From Slackia equolifaciens (lineage in GTDB: Bacteria > Actinomycetota > Coriobacteriia > Coriobacteriales > Eggerthellaceae): a stretch of 38,511 nt of DNA. Location of the stretch: the NCBI RefSeq assembly GCF_003725995.1, contig NZ_QIBX01000024.1:1-38511 (forward strand), written 5' to 3'. The notes beneath the pieces are model-generated. The model was not told the DNA's origin. It saw only the letters and a list, made by a program, of their open reading frames with translations, and ran no database searches. Made by a program: the position numbers and the translations under genes. Below, in pieces: positions 23,433-31,092 of the stretch. The stretch's first letter is position 1. Each line of letters begins with the position of its first letter.

Positions 23433-24275
23433 TTATGCCAGATCCTTCTTGTTGCTCTTCTTCATCATGACGGCGAGGACGACGATGGCGATGATGGCTG
23501 CCACGATGACGCCCACCGCGATGGCGGTGCCGCTTTCGACCCAATCTGCCTCCCACTCGATGAGCGACATGCCTGCCTCGGACACCAGAGCGAAGGCGAC
23601 GGCGCCCACAAAACCGATAATCGCGACCAGCATCAGCTTGATGGCAGCGCCGGAGGGAGCGTTCTCGGGAGTGCGGGGCTGCATGCCCAGCAGGGGCTCG
23701 ATTTTGCCGTGCAGCTTAGGGACGAGGAACAGGGTGGGCAGCAGGCAGAACAAAATGCCGGAGAACAGCAGGTCGTTGGCGAAGGCGAAGCCTTCGGTGG
23801 CGAACACGCTCTCGGGCAGGCCCGCTACGGCCTCGAAGTCCTCGACGGCGAACTGAACCTTGAGGATGTCGACCAATGCGCTCATGGCAAGCTGGAGGGC
23901 AGTGCCGAAAAACGCGGCGGTGCCGACGACGGCCATGTTCTTGGGATTTTTCACCACGGTGCCGGCGATATAGACGGCGATGGCCACGGTGAGGAACTTC
24001 TCGAGTTCGCCGAGACCGCCGAACTGGCCCAGCATGATTTCGCTGAACACGAGCTCGCCGGTTGCGGCGCCCAGCGCCACCGGCAGCGGATCGAAGAGCA
24101 TGGCGAGGGTGAGGGGGATGAACAGGAAGAACTCGACGGAGAACTCGACCACGCCCACCTGGAAGCTGGGAATCAGCTCGGTGAACAGGGTGGCGAGACC
24201 GTACAATGACATGGACAGGACGAAGATCATCAGCTTTTGGGACTGCGTTGCGCCCCCGTTTACATCTGCGCTCAT
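23433..24275 (-). CDS. ECF transporter S (substrate-binding) component, substrate unknown
   Basis: A 280-residue membrane protein heading the ECF cluster. Hydrophobic segments: LMIFVLSMSLYGLATLFT, VEFFLFIPLTLAMLF, LGAATGELVFSEIML, FLTVAIAVYIAGTVV, GTAAFFGTALQLAMSAL, LLFSGILFCLLPTLFLV, IKLMLVAIIGFVGAVAFALV and a last segment AIAVGVIVAAIIAIVVLAVMM followed by KKSNKK. Gene order and the early VGVVEFSVEFF / PLPVALGAATGELVF region fit an S component, but S components diverge and the ligand cannot be read. It is longer than most (about 180-200 residues) owing to the extra C-terminal segments. The following phosphoesterase genes are the best hint to the ligand. Confidence 0.75.
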   Translation of the reverse strand: MSADVNGGATQSQKLMIFVLSMSLYGLATLFTELIPSFQVGVVEFSVEFFLFIPLTLAMLFDPLPVALGAATGELVFSEIMLGQFGGLGELEKFLTVAIAVYIAGTVVKNPKNMAVVGTAAFFGTALQLAMSALVDILKVQFAVEDFEAVAGLPESVFATEGFAFANDLLFSGILFCLLPTLFLVPKLHGKIEPLLGMQPRTPENAPSGAAIKLMLVAIIGFVGAVAFALVSEAGMSLIEWEADWVESGTAIAVGVIVAAIIAIVVLAVMMKKSNKKDLA

Positions 24276-24349
24276 GGCTTTCGGCTCCTTCCGAAATAAA
24301 GGTTACGCGCACTGACACGAGCACAATGTACCAATGCAATGTAAATCAA

Positions 24350-24362
24350 ATTTCATTGAAAT
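24350..24362. promoter_or_regulatory. Candidate RpiR operator before the ECF operon
   Basis: ATTTCA-T-TGAAAT is a perfect palindrome in the AT-rich 75-85 bp upstream of the S-component start. A further AATGAAAA lies just beyond. TTTCA/TGAAA arms are common in RpiR-type operators, and an RpiR gene ends this operon. On the minus strand a TTTACA and a TTACAT lie 17 bp apart across it, a weak promoter. Confidence 0.4.
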
Positions 24363-24414
24363 GTAAAATGAAAATAAATCAGTCATTTTTGAAGAGGAGG
24401 ATGTCTGGACAATG

Positions 24415-24448
24415 AAAAAGCGCACGTCGCTCGAAACGACGTGCGCTT
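24415..24448 (-). terminator. Intrinsic terminator of luxS
   Basis: A perfect 12-bp stem (AAGCGCACGTCG / CGACGTGCGCTT) with a 7-base loop. On the minus strand it is followed by TTTTTC, 60 bp after the luxS stop. Confidence 0.88.
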
Positions 24449-24507
24449 GGATGAAAAGCGTTCGAGTGGGGGATCCGGGGGGCGTTCCCCCTGGGAGCCT
24501 TTACGCG

Positions 24508-24975
24508 TTATTCCGCGTATTTCAGATTCTCAGGTATCCAATCGCGCAGGATGGGAATCATCTTGTTCGCGATGGCATGGGCGCCTTCCAGGTCCTGCTC
24601 GCGGTAGTTGCCGCATTCCTTCTCCGTCGCGCCAGGGATGGGGCCCTCATACGACGCCACGAACTGCAGCATGTCATTGACCAGCTTGATAGCGACCTCC
24701 GGCGTCATGGAGTCGCGCACAAGGAAGTAGAAACCGGTGCGGCAGCCCATGGGGCCAACGTAGATTACCTGGTCGCTCAGCTCGCCCGAGCGCACGTAGG
24801 TGGCAAACAAGTGCTCGAAGCTGTGGATGGCGGCGTAGGGCAGGTACGTGCCGCAGTTAGGCTTGACCATGCGGATGTCGTACGTGACCACATCGCCATC
24901 GATGCGCGAAGTGTACATGCCGGGATCGAGCTTGGTGTGGTCGACCTGGAAGCTGGCGATCTGCTTGAGTTCCAT
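24508..24975 (-). CDS. luxS: S-ribosylhomocysteine lyase (autoinducer-2 production)
   Basis: A 155-residue cytoplasmic enzyme of the activated methyl cycle; it splits S-ribosylhomocysteine to homocysteine and the AI-2 precursor DPD. Metal ligands are in HSFEHLFATYVR (H51, H55) and C121 (KECGNYRE). The catalytic Cys is C78 (VGPMGCRTGFY). N-terminal FQVDHTKLDPGMY is conserved. ATG 24975 follows AAGGAAGGAA; an upstream extension of the frame to 25065 is not conserved. It is a single gene divergent from the EamA transporter and ending at its own terminator. Confidence 0.97.
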   Translation of the reverse strand: MELKQIASFQVDHTKLDPGMYTSRIDGDVVTYDIRMVKPNCGTYLPYAAIHSFEHLFATYVRSGELSDQVIYVGPMGCRTGFYFLVRDSMTPEVAIKLVNDMLQFVASYEGPIPGATEKECGNYREQDLEGAHAIANKMIPILRDWIPENLKYAE

Positions 24976-25114
24976 GGGGTTCCTTCCTTGCGAGGCGTTT
25001 TGCGAGTTGAGCGGTGTGCCGTCCGCTGCGATGTCGGAATGGCGCGTCGAAGCGGTGGCGAGCATTCATTTTTTACATTGGTGAGATGATACGCCATTTG
25101 TTAAGCTATGCCGC

Positions 25115-26080
25115 ATGACTGAATCGAAGGACATACAAGAAACGAGCGCTGCGAAGGGTGCCGGCGGGGCGGCCAGCAAGGGTGCTGGCGGAAGGAAATC
25201 CGACCTTGGCGGCATCATGTTCGCGCTCATCGGCGGCATCGGCTGGGGCTTTTCGGGGGCGTGCGCCCAGTTCTTGTTCGGCGCATATGGGGTGGAAACG
25301 CTCTGGGCTACGGTCATGCGCCTTCTGGGCGCCGGCGTGGTTCTGATGGCCGTGTGCGCCGTTCGCTTCCGCCGCGACTTGCGCGCGCTGTGGACGTGTC
25401 CGCGCGATATTGCTCACCTGGTGCTGTTCGCCCTGGCGGGCTTGGCGTTTTGCCAGGCGGCCTATCTGCTTGCCATCGAGAATTCCAACGCGGGTACGGC
25501 GACGGTGCTTCAATACATCGGCCCCGTTCTCATCGTTGTGTTCTCGTGCTTTAGGGGGCGCAAGCTGCCTACGCCGCGTGAGGCGGTTGCCGTTGCGTGC
25601 GTAGTGGTGGGCACGTTCCTTATTGCCACGCATGGCAACCCGGCGACCATGGTGCTGACGCCCGCGGGTCTTACGTGGGGCCTGCTCGCGGCGCTGGGCG
25701 TGGCGCTGTATTCGCTTCTCCCCGTGAATCTGATGCTGCGCTACGGGTCGGTGCCGGTGGTGGGGAGCGCCATGCTTGTGGGCGGCGTCGTCATGTGCGT
25801 GGGCACGCAGGCGTGGGCGGTGCCGGTTGCGCTCGACGCCACAGGATGGCTGGCGCTTTTGGGCGGCCTGGTGCTCATAGGCACAGCGGTGGGGTACACG
25901 TTCTACCTGCAGGGCGTGAACATGATTGGCGCGTCCAAGGCGAGCCTGATTGCCAGCGTCGAGACCGTTTCCGCCACGCTGTTCGCAGTCGTGTGGCTGG
26001 GCACGGCGTTCTCGTGGATCGACATCGTGGGCTTCATATTCATCATGGCCACGGTGTTTTTGCTGGCGAAAAAAGGGTAG
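25115..26080 (+). CDS. EamA/DMT-superfamily transporter
   Basis: A 321-residue inner-membrane protein with ten hydrophobic segments forming two EamA repeats (about 30-160 and 180-315). Typical blocks are MFALIGGIGWGFSGACAQFLF, LAGLAFCQAAYLLAIENSNAGTATVLQYIGPVLIVV, and in the second half YTFYLQGVNMIGASKASLIASVETVSATLF. Family members export or import amino acids, drugs or other small metabolites; the substrate is unknown. The polar N-terminus (ESKDIQETSAAKGAGGAASK) is a low-complexity lead. ATG 25115 has no clear ribosome-binding site, so the message might be leaderless, or a downstream start could be used. Confidence 0.88.
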   Translation: MTESKDIQETSAAKGAGGAASKGAGGRKSDLGGIMFALIGGIGWGFSGACAQFLFGAYGVETLWATVMRLLGAGVVLMAVCAVRFRRDLRALWTCPRDIAHLVLFALAGLAFCQAAYLLAIENSNAGTATVLQYIGPVLIVVFSCFRGRKLPTPREAVAVACVVVGTFLIATHGNPATMVLTPAGLTWGLLAALGVALYSLLPVNLMLRYGSVPVVGSAMLVGGVVMCVGTQAWAVPVALDATGWLALLGGLVLIGTAVGYTFYLQGVNMIGASKASLIASVETVSATLFAVVWLGTAFSWIDIVGFIFIMATVFLLAKKG

Positions 26081-26123
26081 CGCGTGGCGGTTTGGAGCGC
26101 TTGAACGCCCCAGCGGCAATCGA

Positions 26124-26132
26124 TGATAAAAT
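26124..26132 (+). promoter_or_regulatory. Candidate extended -10 promoter of glmM
   Basis: TGATAAAAT fits TGN plus a -10 (TAAAAT). TTGAAC at 26101-26106 lies 20 bp upstream, longer than ideal. It is about 190 bp before glmM and after the EamA stop. Confidence 0.4.
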
Positions 26133-26319
26133 ACGAGGGTTCATATTCTTAGCGCGAAGAGCGGCGGATGAACAGGGGCCGGATTAACGCGGGCGTGCAC
26201 GGGCGTGTCTGCGGCGGATGCGTCAGATGCGTTTGAGCGTTTGGCACGCGGTCTTGGTTCGCAAGCGACGGGCAAAGGCGACCGCGCGCCCGCTGAGCGC
26301 ATGAGGGATGGGAGCATCT

Positions 26320-27693
26320 ATGGCTCGACTTTTTGGAACCGATGGCGTGCGCGGGGTGGCAAACTCCGAGCTTACCTGCGAAATGGCGTATCGTCTTGGT
26401 CAAGCGGCGGCGTCGTTCATGGGCAAGACCATTGTGGTTGGCAAAGACACACGCAAAAGCGGCGATATGCTTGAGGCCGCCGTGGTCGCCGGCATTACGA
26501 GCGGCGGCGGTGATGCGCTTCTCGCGGGCGTTATTCCCACGCCTGCCGTGGCGCTGATCGTGCGTGAGCTGCATGCCGATGGAGGCATTGTCATCTCTGC
26601 TTCGCATAACCCGCCGGAGTACAACGGCATCAAGTTCTTCGACGCACAGGGCTACAAGTTGCCCGATGCGGTAGAGGACGAAATAGAAGAATTCATCAGC
26701 GGCGGCGGCTTGGAAGGCCGAGTAGCGCGCGCGAAAGAGGCCGGTGACGAGGAAGCGTCTATGCCGGTGGGTGCTCAGGTGGGCGTTGCCATCGAGGTGG
26801 AGGATGCCTGCGAGATCTATATCGATCACGCGGTGAAGACCGTTGAATCGCAGGGCGTCGATTTTAAGGGGCTGCACGTGGCGCTTGACACGGGCCACGG
26901 CGCGTCTTCGCTCACGAGTGCCGAGGCGCTGCGCCGTCTAGGTGCCGAGGTCACGGTGATTAACGATGATTTCGACGGCACCGATATCAATGTGGAATGC
27001 GGCTCCACGCATCTGGGCCCCCTCGCAGATCTTATGAAGGAATGCGGCGCCGATGTGGGCATCGCGCACGACGGCGACGCCGACCGCGTGATGCTGATGG
27101 CTGCCGACGGCACCGAAATCGACGGCGATATCGTGGAGGCCGTGCTGGCGGTTGACCTCAAGAATCGCGGCGCGCTGCCGGGCAACGTTGCTGTTTCTAC
27201 CGTGATGACCAATCTTGGCTTCGTGCGCGCCATGGAACGCGAGGGTATTGAGGTCATCCAGACCAAGGTGGGCGACCGCTACGTGCTGGAGGCCATGCGC
27301 GAGGGCGGCTACGCTGTGGGTGGCGAGCAGTCGGGCCACATGATTCTTTTGGAATACAACTCCACGGGCGATGGTCTGGTGACGGCCTGCCAGTTCCTGG
27401 CGGCGGTGCGTCGCAGCGGCAAGCCGGTTGAAGAGGCCATCAAGGTGATGGCCAAGTTCCCGCAGACGCTGATCAACGTGCGCGTGAAAGACAAGCATGC
27501 CCTTGAGGGCAACGGCCCCATTTGGGATGCCGTGCATGCTGCAGAGGACGAAATGGGCGATACGGGCCGTGTGCTGGTGCGTACAAGCGGCACCGAGCCC
27601 GTGGTGCGCGTGATGGTGGAGGCCGAAACGCAAGAGGCCGCCGACGCCCATGCGAAGGCTATCGCCAAAGTTGTCGAGGAACAGCTGGGCTAA
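26320..27693 (+). CDS. glmM: Phosphoglucosamine mutase
   Basis: A 457-residue cytoplasmic enzyme converting glucosamine-6-phosphate to glucosamine-1-phosphate, the step before GlmU in UDP-GlcNAc synthesis. Motifs: FGTDGVRG at the N-terminus, the phosphoserine loop VISASHNPPEYNG (S95), metal loop AHDGDADRVML, sugar-binding GEQSGHMIL and phosphate-binding RTSGTEPVVRVM at the C-terminus. ATG 26320 is chosen for the MARLFGTDGVRG start and GGGATGGGAG upstream. Length and motif order are normal. glmU lies about 7.5 kb downstream in the same orientation, outside this transcript. Confidence 0.97.
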   Translation: MARLFGTDGVRGVANSELTCEMAYRLGQAAASFMGKTIVVGKDTRKSGDMLEAAVVAGITSGGGDALLAGVIPTPAVALIVRELHADGGIVISASHNPPEYNGIKFFDAQGYKLPDAVEDEIEEFISGGGLEGRVARAKEAGDEEASMPVGAQVGVAIEVEDACEIYIDHAVKTVESQGVDFKGLHVALDTGHGASSLTSAEALRRLGAEVTVINDDFDGTDINVECGSTHLGPLADLMKECGADVGIAHDGDADRVMLMAADGTEIDGDIVEAVLAVDLKNRGALPGNVAVSTVMTNLGFVRAMEREGIEVIQTKVGDRYVLEAMREGGYAVGGEQSGHMILLEYNSTGDGLVTACQFLAAVRRSGKPVEEAIKVMAKFPQTLINVRVKDKHALEGNGPIWDAVHAAEDEMGDTGRVLVRTSGTEPVVRVMVEAETQEAADAHAKAIAKVVEEQLG

Positions 27694-27720
27694 ACGAGCT
27701 GTCGGCATATTCAGGAAGAG

Positions 27721-27755
27721 GAGTCGGTTGCGTATTGCGGCCGACTCTTTTATTT
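27721..27755 (+). terminator. Intrinsic terminator of glmM
   Basis: GAGTCGG (27721-27727) pairs with CCGACTC (27741-27747), and outer AAGAG bases can extend it. TTTTATTT follows. It starts 28 bp after the stop. Confidence 0.8.
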
Positions 27756-27864
27756 GCTGGCTTGAAGTGCGCCGACGCATCGGCGCGTCGATACGGCTGG
27801 GGCGAACGCGCAGAGGTGCAAATGTGCAGCATTTTGCTCCAGTTGCCGAGAAATTGAGGTATCG

Positions 27865-27891
27865 GTGTTACGAATCTTGAATTCGTAACAC
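27865..27891. promoter_or_regulatory. Operator 1: 27-bp palindrome over the -35 of the ABC operon promoter
   Basis: GTGTTACGAAT (27865-27875) and ATTCGTAACAC (27881-27891) are exact complements with a 5-base spacer. The palindrome covers the candidate -35 hexamer TTGAAT. Confidence 0.82.
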
Positions 27892-27905
27892 TGCGTTACT
27901 ATTAT
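27877..27905 (+). promoter_or_regulatory. Promoter of the peptide/nickel-class ABC operon
   Basis: TTGAAT (27877-27882) and TATTAT (27900-27905) are 17 bp apart. The -35 lies inside operator 1 and the -10 ends one base before operator 2, so transcription is almost certainly under repressor control. Confidence 0.75.
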
Positions 27906-27906
27906 A

Positions 27907-27933
27907 GTGTTACGAAATCTGAATTCGTAACAC
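27907..27933. promoter_or_regulatory. Operator 2: second 27-bp palindrome just after the -10
   Basis: GTGTTACGAA (27907-27916) and TTCGTAACAC (27924-27933) are exact complements with a 7-base spacer; it matches operator 1 in length and nearly all bases. The centres are 42 bp apart, four helical turns, allowing cooperative binding on one face. I do not recognise the regulator; none is encoded beside the operon. Confidence 0.82.
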
Positions 27934-28039
27934 TGCGCGGTCAAACACGCCCGTGTGTCCATGCCCATTGCGACGCGGAGCTCTGAGGCGTGGAATGTTT
28001 CGACATGAATAGCGTGCTGCCGGAGAAGCGGGAGGAGCC

Positions 28040-29704
28040 ATGAGCAAGCTTTCAAAGGGAATGAGCCGTCGAGGGTTCGCGAAAATGACGGCAACGGGTG
28101 CGATGGCGCTCTCATTAGGTGGCATACTTTCCGCCTGCGCGGGTGGCTCGCAGGGGTCGACGGGGTCATCCGACGCGTCGACGGGAACGGGACCCAACGG
28201 GGAATCCCAGGTTATCATCACCATGACGCCGAGCTCCGAGCCGTCGGCAGGCTTCGACCCGTTCATCTCGTGGGGCTGCGGCGAGCATGTGCACGAACCC
28301 CTAATCCAATCCACGTTGATTACCACCGACGCCAACCTGGAGTTCGCGAACGACCTGGCCACTTCTTACGAATGCTCTCACGATGGCATGGAGTGGACGT
28401 TCGTCATTCGCGATGACGTGAAATTCACCGATGGCGAGCCCCTAACGGCGGAGGATGTCGCCTTTACCATCAACGGAATCAAAGAATCCGCCGCTTCGCA
28501 GGCCGACCTCACCATGGTGAACGAGGCGGTAGCCGTAGACGATACCACGGTGGTCATCAAGATGGCCAAGCCGTTCAACGCGTTGTTGTATACGTTGGCC
28601 GTGGTGGGCATCGTTCCCGCTCACGCCCATGACGAGAACTACGGCTCCAACCCAATAGGGTCGGGACGCTATATGCTCGAACAGTGGGACCGTGGCCAGC
28701 AGGTCATTCTACGCGCCAATCCCGACTATTACGGCGATGCTCCTCTCATGGAGCGCGTGGTGGTGCTGTTTGTTGAGGAGGACGCCTCCTTGGCGGCGGC
28801 GCAGGCGGGCCAGGCGGATGTCGCTTATACCTCCGCAACGCTAGCGGCCGGCGTACCGCAGGGCTATACGCTTTTGAACTGTGCTTCGGTGGATTCGCGC
28901 GGCATCTCGCTTCCGGTTGTGGAGCCGGGTGGCACGATTGAACATCAGGGCGCCGAGTACCCCACGGGCAACGCGGTTACGTGCGATCTCGCATTGCGCC
29001 GTGCCATCAATTACGCAGTGGATCGCCAGGCAGTGGCCGACCACGTGCTGAATGGCTATGGGCGTGTTGCGTACAGCGTGAGCGATGGGATGCCGTGGTC
29101 GAGCGACGACATGAAATGCGAGCGCGATGTGGAAGCAGCGCAGGAAATGCTTGCCGATGCGGGCTGGGTTATGGGCGACGACGGCGTGCTTGCCAAAGGC
29201 GACGTGCGTGCAGAGTTCGACCTGTACTATGCTGCGGGCGATTCGGTGCGACAGGCCATCGCGAATGAGTTTGCCAGCCAGATGGAGGAGATAGGCATCA
29301 GGGCGAACGTGATCGGCGACAGCTGGGACGTGCTTTATCAGCACCAGTTCAGCGATCCAATCGTGTGGGGCTGGGGCAGCAATTCGCCTATCGAGGTGTA
29401 CAACCTTAATTATTCCGATGGTTCCGGCAATTATGCGTGTTTGGATAATGCGTCGGTGGATTACTATCTCGACGAGGCGCTCGCGCAGCCGCGTGTGGAG
29501 GATTCCTACGATTACTGGAAGAGCGCCCAATGGGATGGCGAGACGGGGTTCGCGCCGCGGGGCGACGCTTCGTGGGTATGGTTCGTGAACGTCGACCACC
29601 TGTATTTCATGCGCGATGGGCTCACGGTGGCCGAGCAAAAGCCGCATCCGCATGGGCATGGCTGGAGCTTGGCGAACAACGTGGATAGGTGGAGTTGGAA
29701 CTAG
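28040..29704 (+). CDS. ABC transporter substrate-binding lipoprotein, peptide/nickel class (SBP_bac_5)
   Basis: A 554-residue extracellular binding protein. The signal MSKLSKGMSRRGFAKMTATG has a Tat-like SRRGF, then a hydrophobic run and lipobox LSAC (Cys about 34), so it should be a lipid-anchored protein. The family core includes HEPLIQS, SHDGMEWTFVIRDDVKFTDGEPLTAEDV, NPIGSGRYMLEQW, LRRAINYAVDRQAV and EEIGIRANVI. The C-terminus ends with a His-rich KPHPHGHGW. Family ligands are oligopeptides, dipeptides, nickel or nickel chelates. The His-rich ends here and in the ATPase make nickel plausible, but it is not shown. ATG 28040 follows GGGAGGAG. It is the first gene of a four-gene operon, and a long inverted repeat follows its stop. 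Confidence 0.9.
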   Translation: MSKLSKGMSRRGFAKMTATGAMALSLGGILSACAGGSQGSTGSSDASTGTGPNGESQVIITMTPSSEPSAGFDPFISWGCGEHVHEPLIQSTLITTDANLEFANDLATSYECSHDGMEWTFVIRDDVKFTDGEPLTAEDVAFTINGIKESAASQADLTMVNEAVAVDDTTVVIKMAKPFNALLYTLAVVGIVPAHAHDENYGSNPIGSGRYMLEQWDRGQQVILRANPDYYGDAPLMERVVVLFVEEDASLAAAQAGQADVAYTSATLAAGVPQGYTLLNCASVDSRGISLPVVEPGGTIEHQGAEYPTGNAVTCDLALRRAINYAVDRQAVADHVLNGYGRVAYSVSDGMPWSSDDMKCERDVEAAQEMLADAGWVMGDDGVLAKGDVRAEFDLYYAAGDSVRQAIANEFASQMEEIGIRANVIGDSWDVLYQHQFSDPIVWGWGSNSPIEVYNLNYSDGSGNYACLDNASVDYYLDEALAQPRVEDSYDYWKSAQWDGETGFAPRGDASWVWFVNVDHLYFMRDGLTVAEQKPHPHGHGWSLANNVDRWSWN

Positions 29705-29719
29705 GGGGCTGGCGCCCAC

Positions 29720-29877
29720 GGTCGGCTTCGGCGGCGCTGAGGGGTGCGCGGAACACGCGTTCGACTACCGCTCGCTGCGCTCGCTATGCGCCTCACTAGG
29801 CTTTTCGGCTTTTGAATAAGACCGATTTGAGAAAGCCGAGTGCTTCCGCGCACCCCTCAGCGCCGCCGAAGCCGACC
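29720..29877. repeat. Perfect 34-bp inverted repeat (158-bp hairpin element) between binding-protein and permease genes
   Basis: Arms at 29720-29753 and 29844-29877 are exact complements over 34 bases. A G-run (29704-29708) and a C-run (29883-29887) can add pairs outside. The 90-base loop contains CGCTCGCTGCGCTCGC and a second small hairpin. It starts 15 bp after the binding-protein stop and ends about 43 bp before the permease start. As RNA it would be a very stable stem that could protect the upstream message and lower permease output. As DNA it could be a MITE-like insertion; no target duplication is clear. Confidence 0.85.
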
Positions 29878-29919
29878 CGCGTCCCCCTGTTTCGCCCGTT
29901 TATTCATCGAAAGGATACT

Positions 29920-31092
29920 GTGCTCAACTTTGTGCTCAAACAGATTGTGCGGTTTGTGCTGCTGATGCTGGCGGTCAGCTTGGTTGTGTTCGCCCTGGTG
30001 AGCGCTTCGCCCGTCGATCCGGTGCAGGCGAATGTGGGTCAGGCGGCCGTCATTGGCATGTCCGATGAAAAGCAGGCGCAGCTTGCTGCGTACTGGGGAG
30101 CGGATACGCCGTTTTGGGAGCGATACCTGAACTGGCTCATCGCAATCTTTCAAGGAGACATGGGCACATCGCTGCGCTTCAATGCGCCAGTTGCCGACGT
30201 GATTGCAACCCGTGCGCTCAATTCGCTCGCGCTCATGGCGATCGCCTGGGTGGCGAGCGGCGTGCTGGGGATTGTGCTGGGCATCGTGGCAGGGGCGTTT
30301 CGCGGTCGCTGGCCCGACAAACTGGTAAAGGGCTATTGCTACCTGCTGGCTTCAACGCCTACGTTCTGGCTGGGCTTGGTGGCGCTTATGGTGTTTTCGG
30401 TATGGCTGGGGTGGTTCCCCATGGGGTTCTCGGCGCCGGTGGGAGTGGCTGCATCTGAGGTGACGCTTGCCGACGCCGCCTACCACATTGCCCTGCCGGC
30501 CCTCGTCCTCTCGTTTTCTGGGGTGGCGAACATCGCGCTCCACACGCGCGAGAAGCTGGTCGATGTCATGGAGTCCGATTACGTGAGATTCGCCCGCGCG
30601 CGCGGCGAGGGGCTCGCAAGCATTGTGAGGCGTCATGGGCTGCGCAACTTGCTTCTGCCGGCCATCACGCTCCAGTTCGCCTCCTTTTCGGAGATTTTTG
30701 GCGGATCGGTGCTGGTTGAGCAGGTGTTTTCGTATCCAGGGCTGGGGCAGGCGGCCATTACGGCCGGCCTTGGCGGAGATGCGTCGCTTTTGGCGGGGAT
30801 AGCGCTCGTTTCGGCGGCGCTGGTGTTCACGGGCAACCTGATCGCCAATCTGCTGTATGGCGCAATCGATCCGCGCATGCGTGTGCGCGCCGGCGAAGGC
30901 GGCAAACGCGCCGGCGGGGGAAGAGCTGCCGAGAGAAACGGTGCCGATGACGCCGATGACGCGGGACGCGGCGCTGTTTTGGCTTGCGAGCGCGTAAGGC
31001 ATCGGCATGACGAGAGCGGATACTCGGGCGGCGGGACAGAGGCCGACGCGTGCGAAGGCGCCCGAATGAAAGGGGAGCCCCATGCTGAATAG
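29920..31092 (+). CDS. ABC transporter permease 1 (DppB/NikB type)
   Basis: A 390-residue inner-membrane subunit of the importer. The N-terminal LNFVLKQIVRFVLLMLAVSLVVFALVSASPVDPV (region, residues about 2-35) is the usual first helix and 'SPxDP' loop of DppB/NikB proteins. The EAA coupling loop is DYVRFARARGEGLASIVRRHGLRNLLLPA (residues about 220-250). GTG 29920 is chosen, with AAAGGA 4-5 bp upstream; the frame is open to 29812, but that stretch is the right arm of the inverted repeat. After the last helix comes an unusual hydrophilic tail of about 70 residues rich in Gly, Arg, Asp and Glu. Its stop overlaps the next start by 11 bases. Confidence 0.88.
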   Translation: MLNFVLKQIVRFVLLMLAVSLVVFALVSASPVDPVQANVGQAAVIGMSDEKQAQLAAYWGADTPFWERYLNWLIAIFQGDMGTSLRFNAPVADVIATRALNSLALMAIAWVASGVLGIVLGIVAGAFRGRWPDKLVKGYCYLLASTPTFWLGLVALMVFSVWLGWFPMGFSAPVGVAASEVTLADAAYHIALPALVLSFSGVANIALHTREKLVDVMESDYVRFARARGEGLASIVRRHGLRNLLLPAITLQFASFSEIFGGSVLVEQVFSYPGLGQAAITAGLGGDASLLAGIALVSAALVFTGNLIANLLYGAIDPRMRVRAGEGGKRAGGGRAAERNGADDADDAGRGAVLACERVRHRHDESGYSGGGTEADACEGARMKGEPHAE

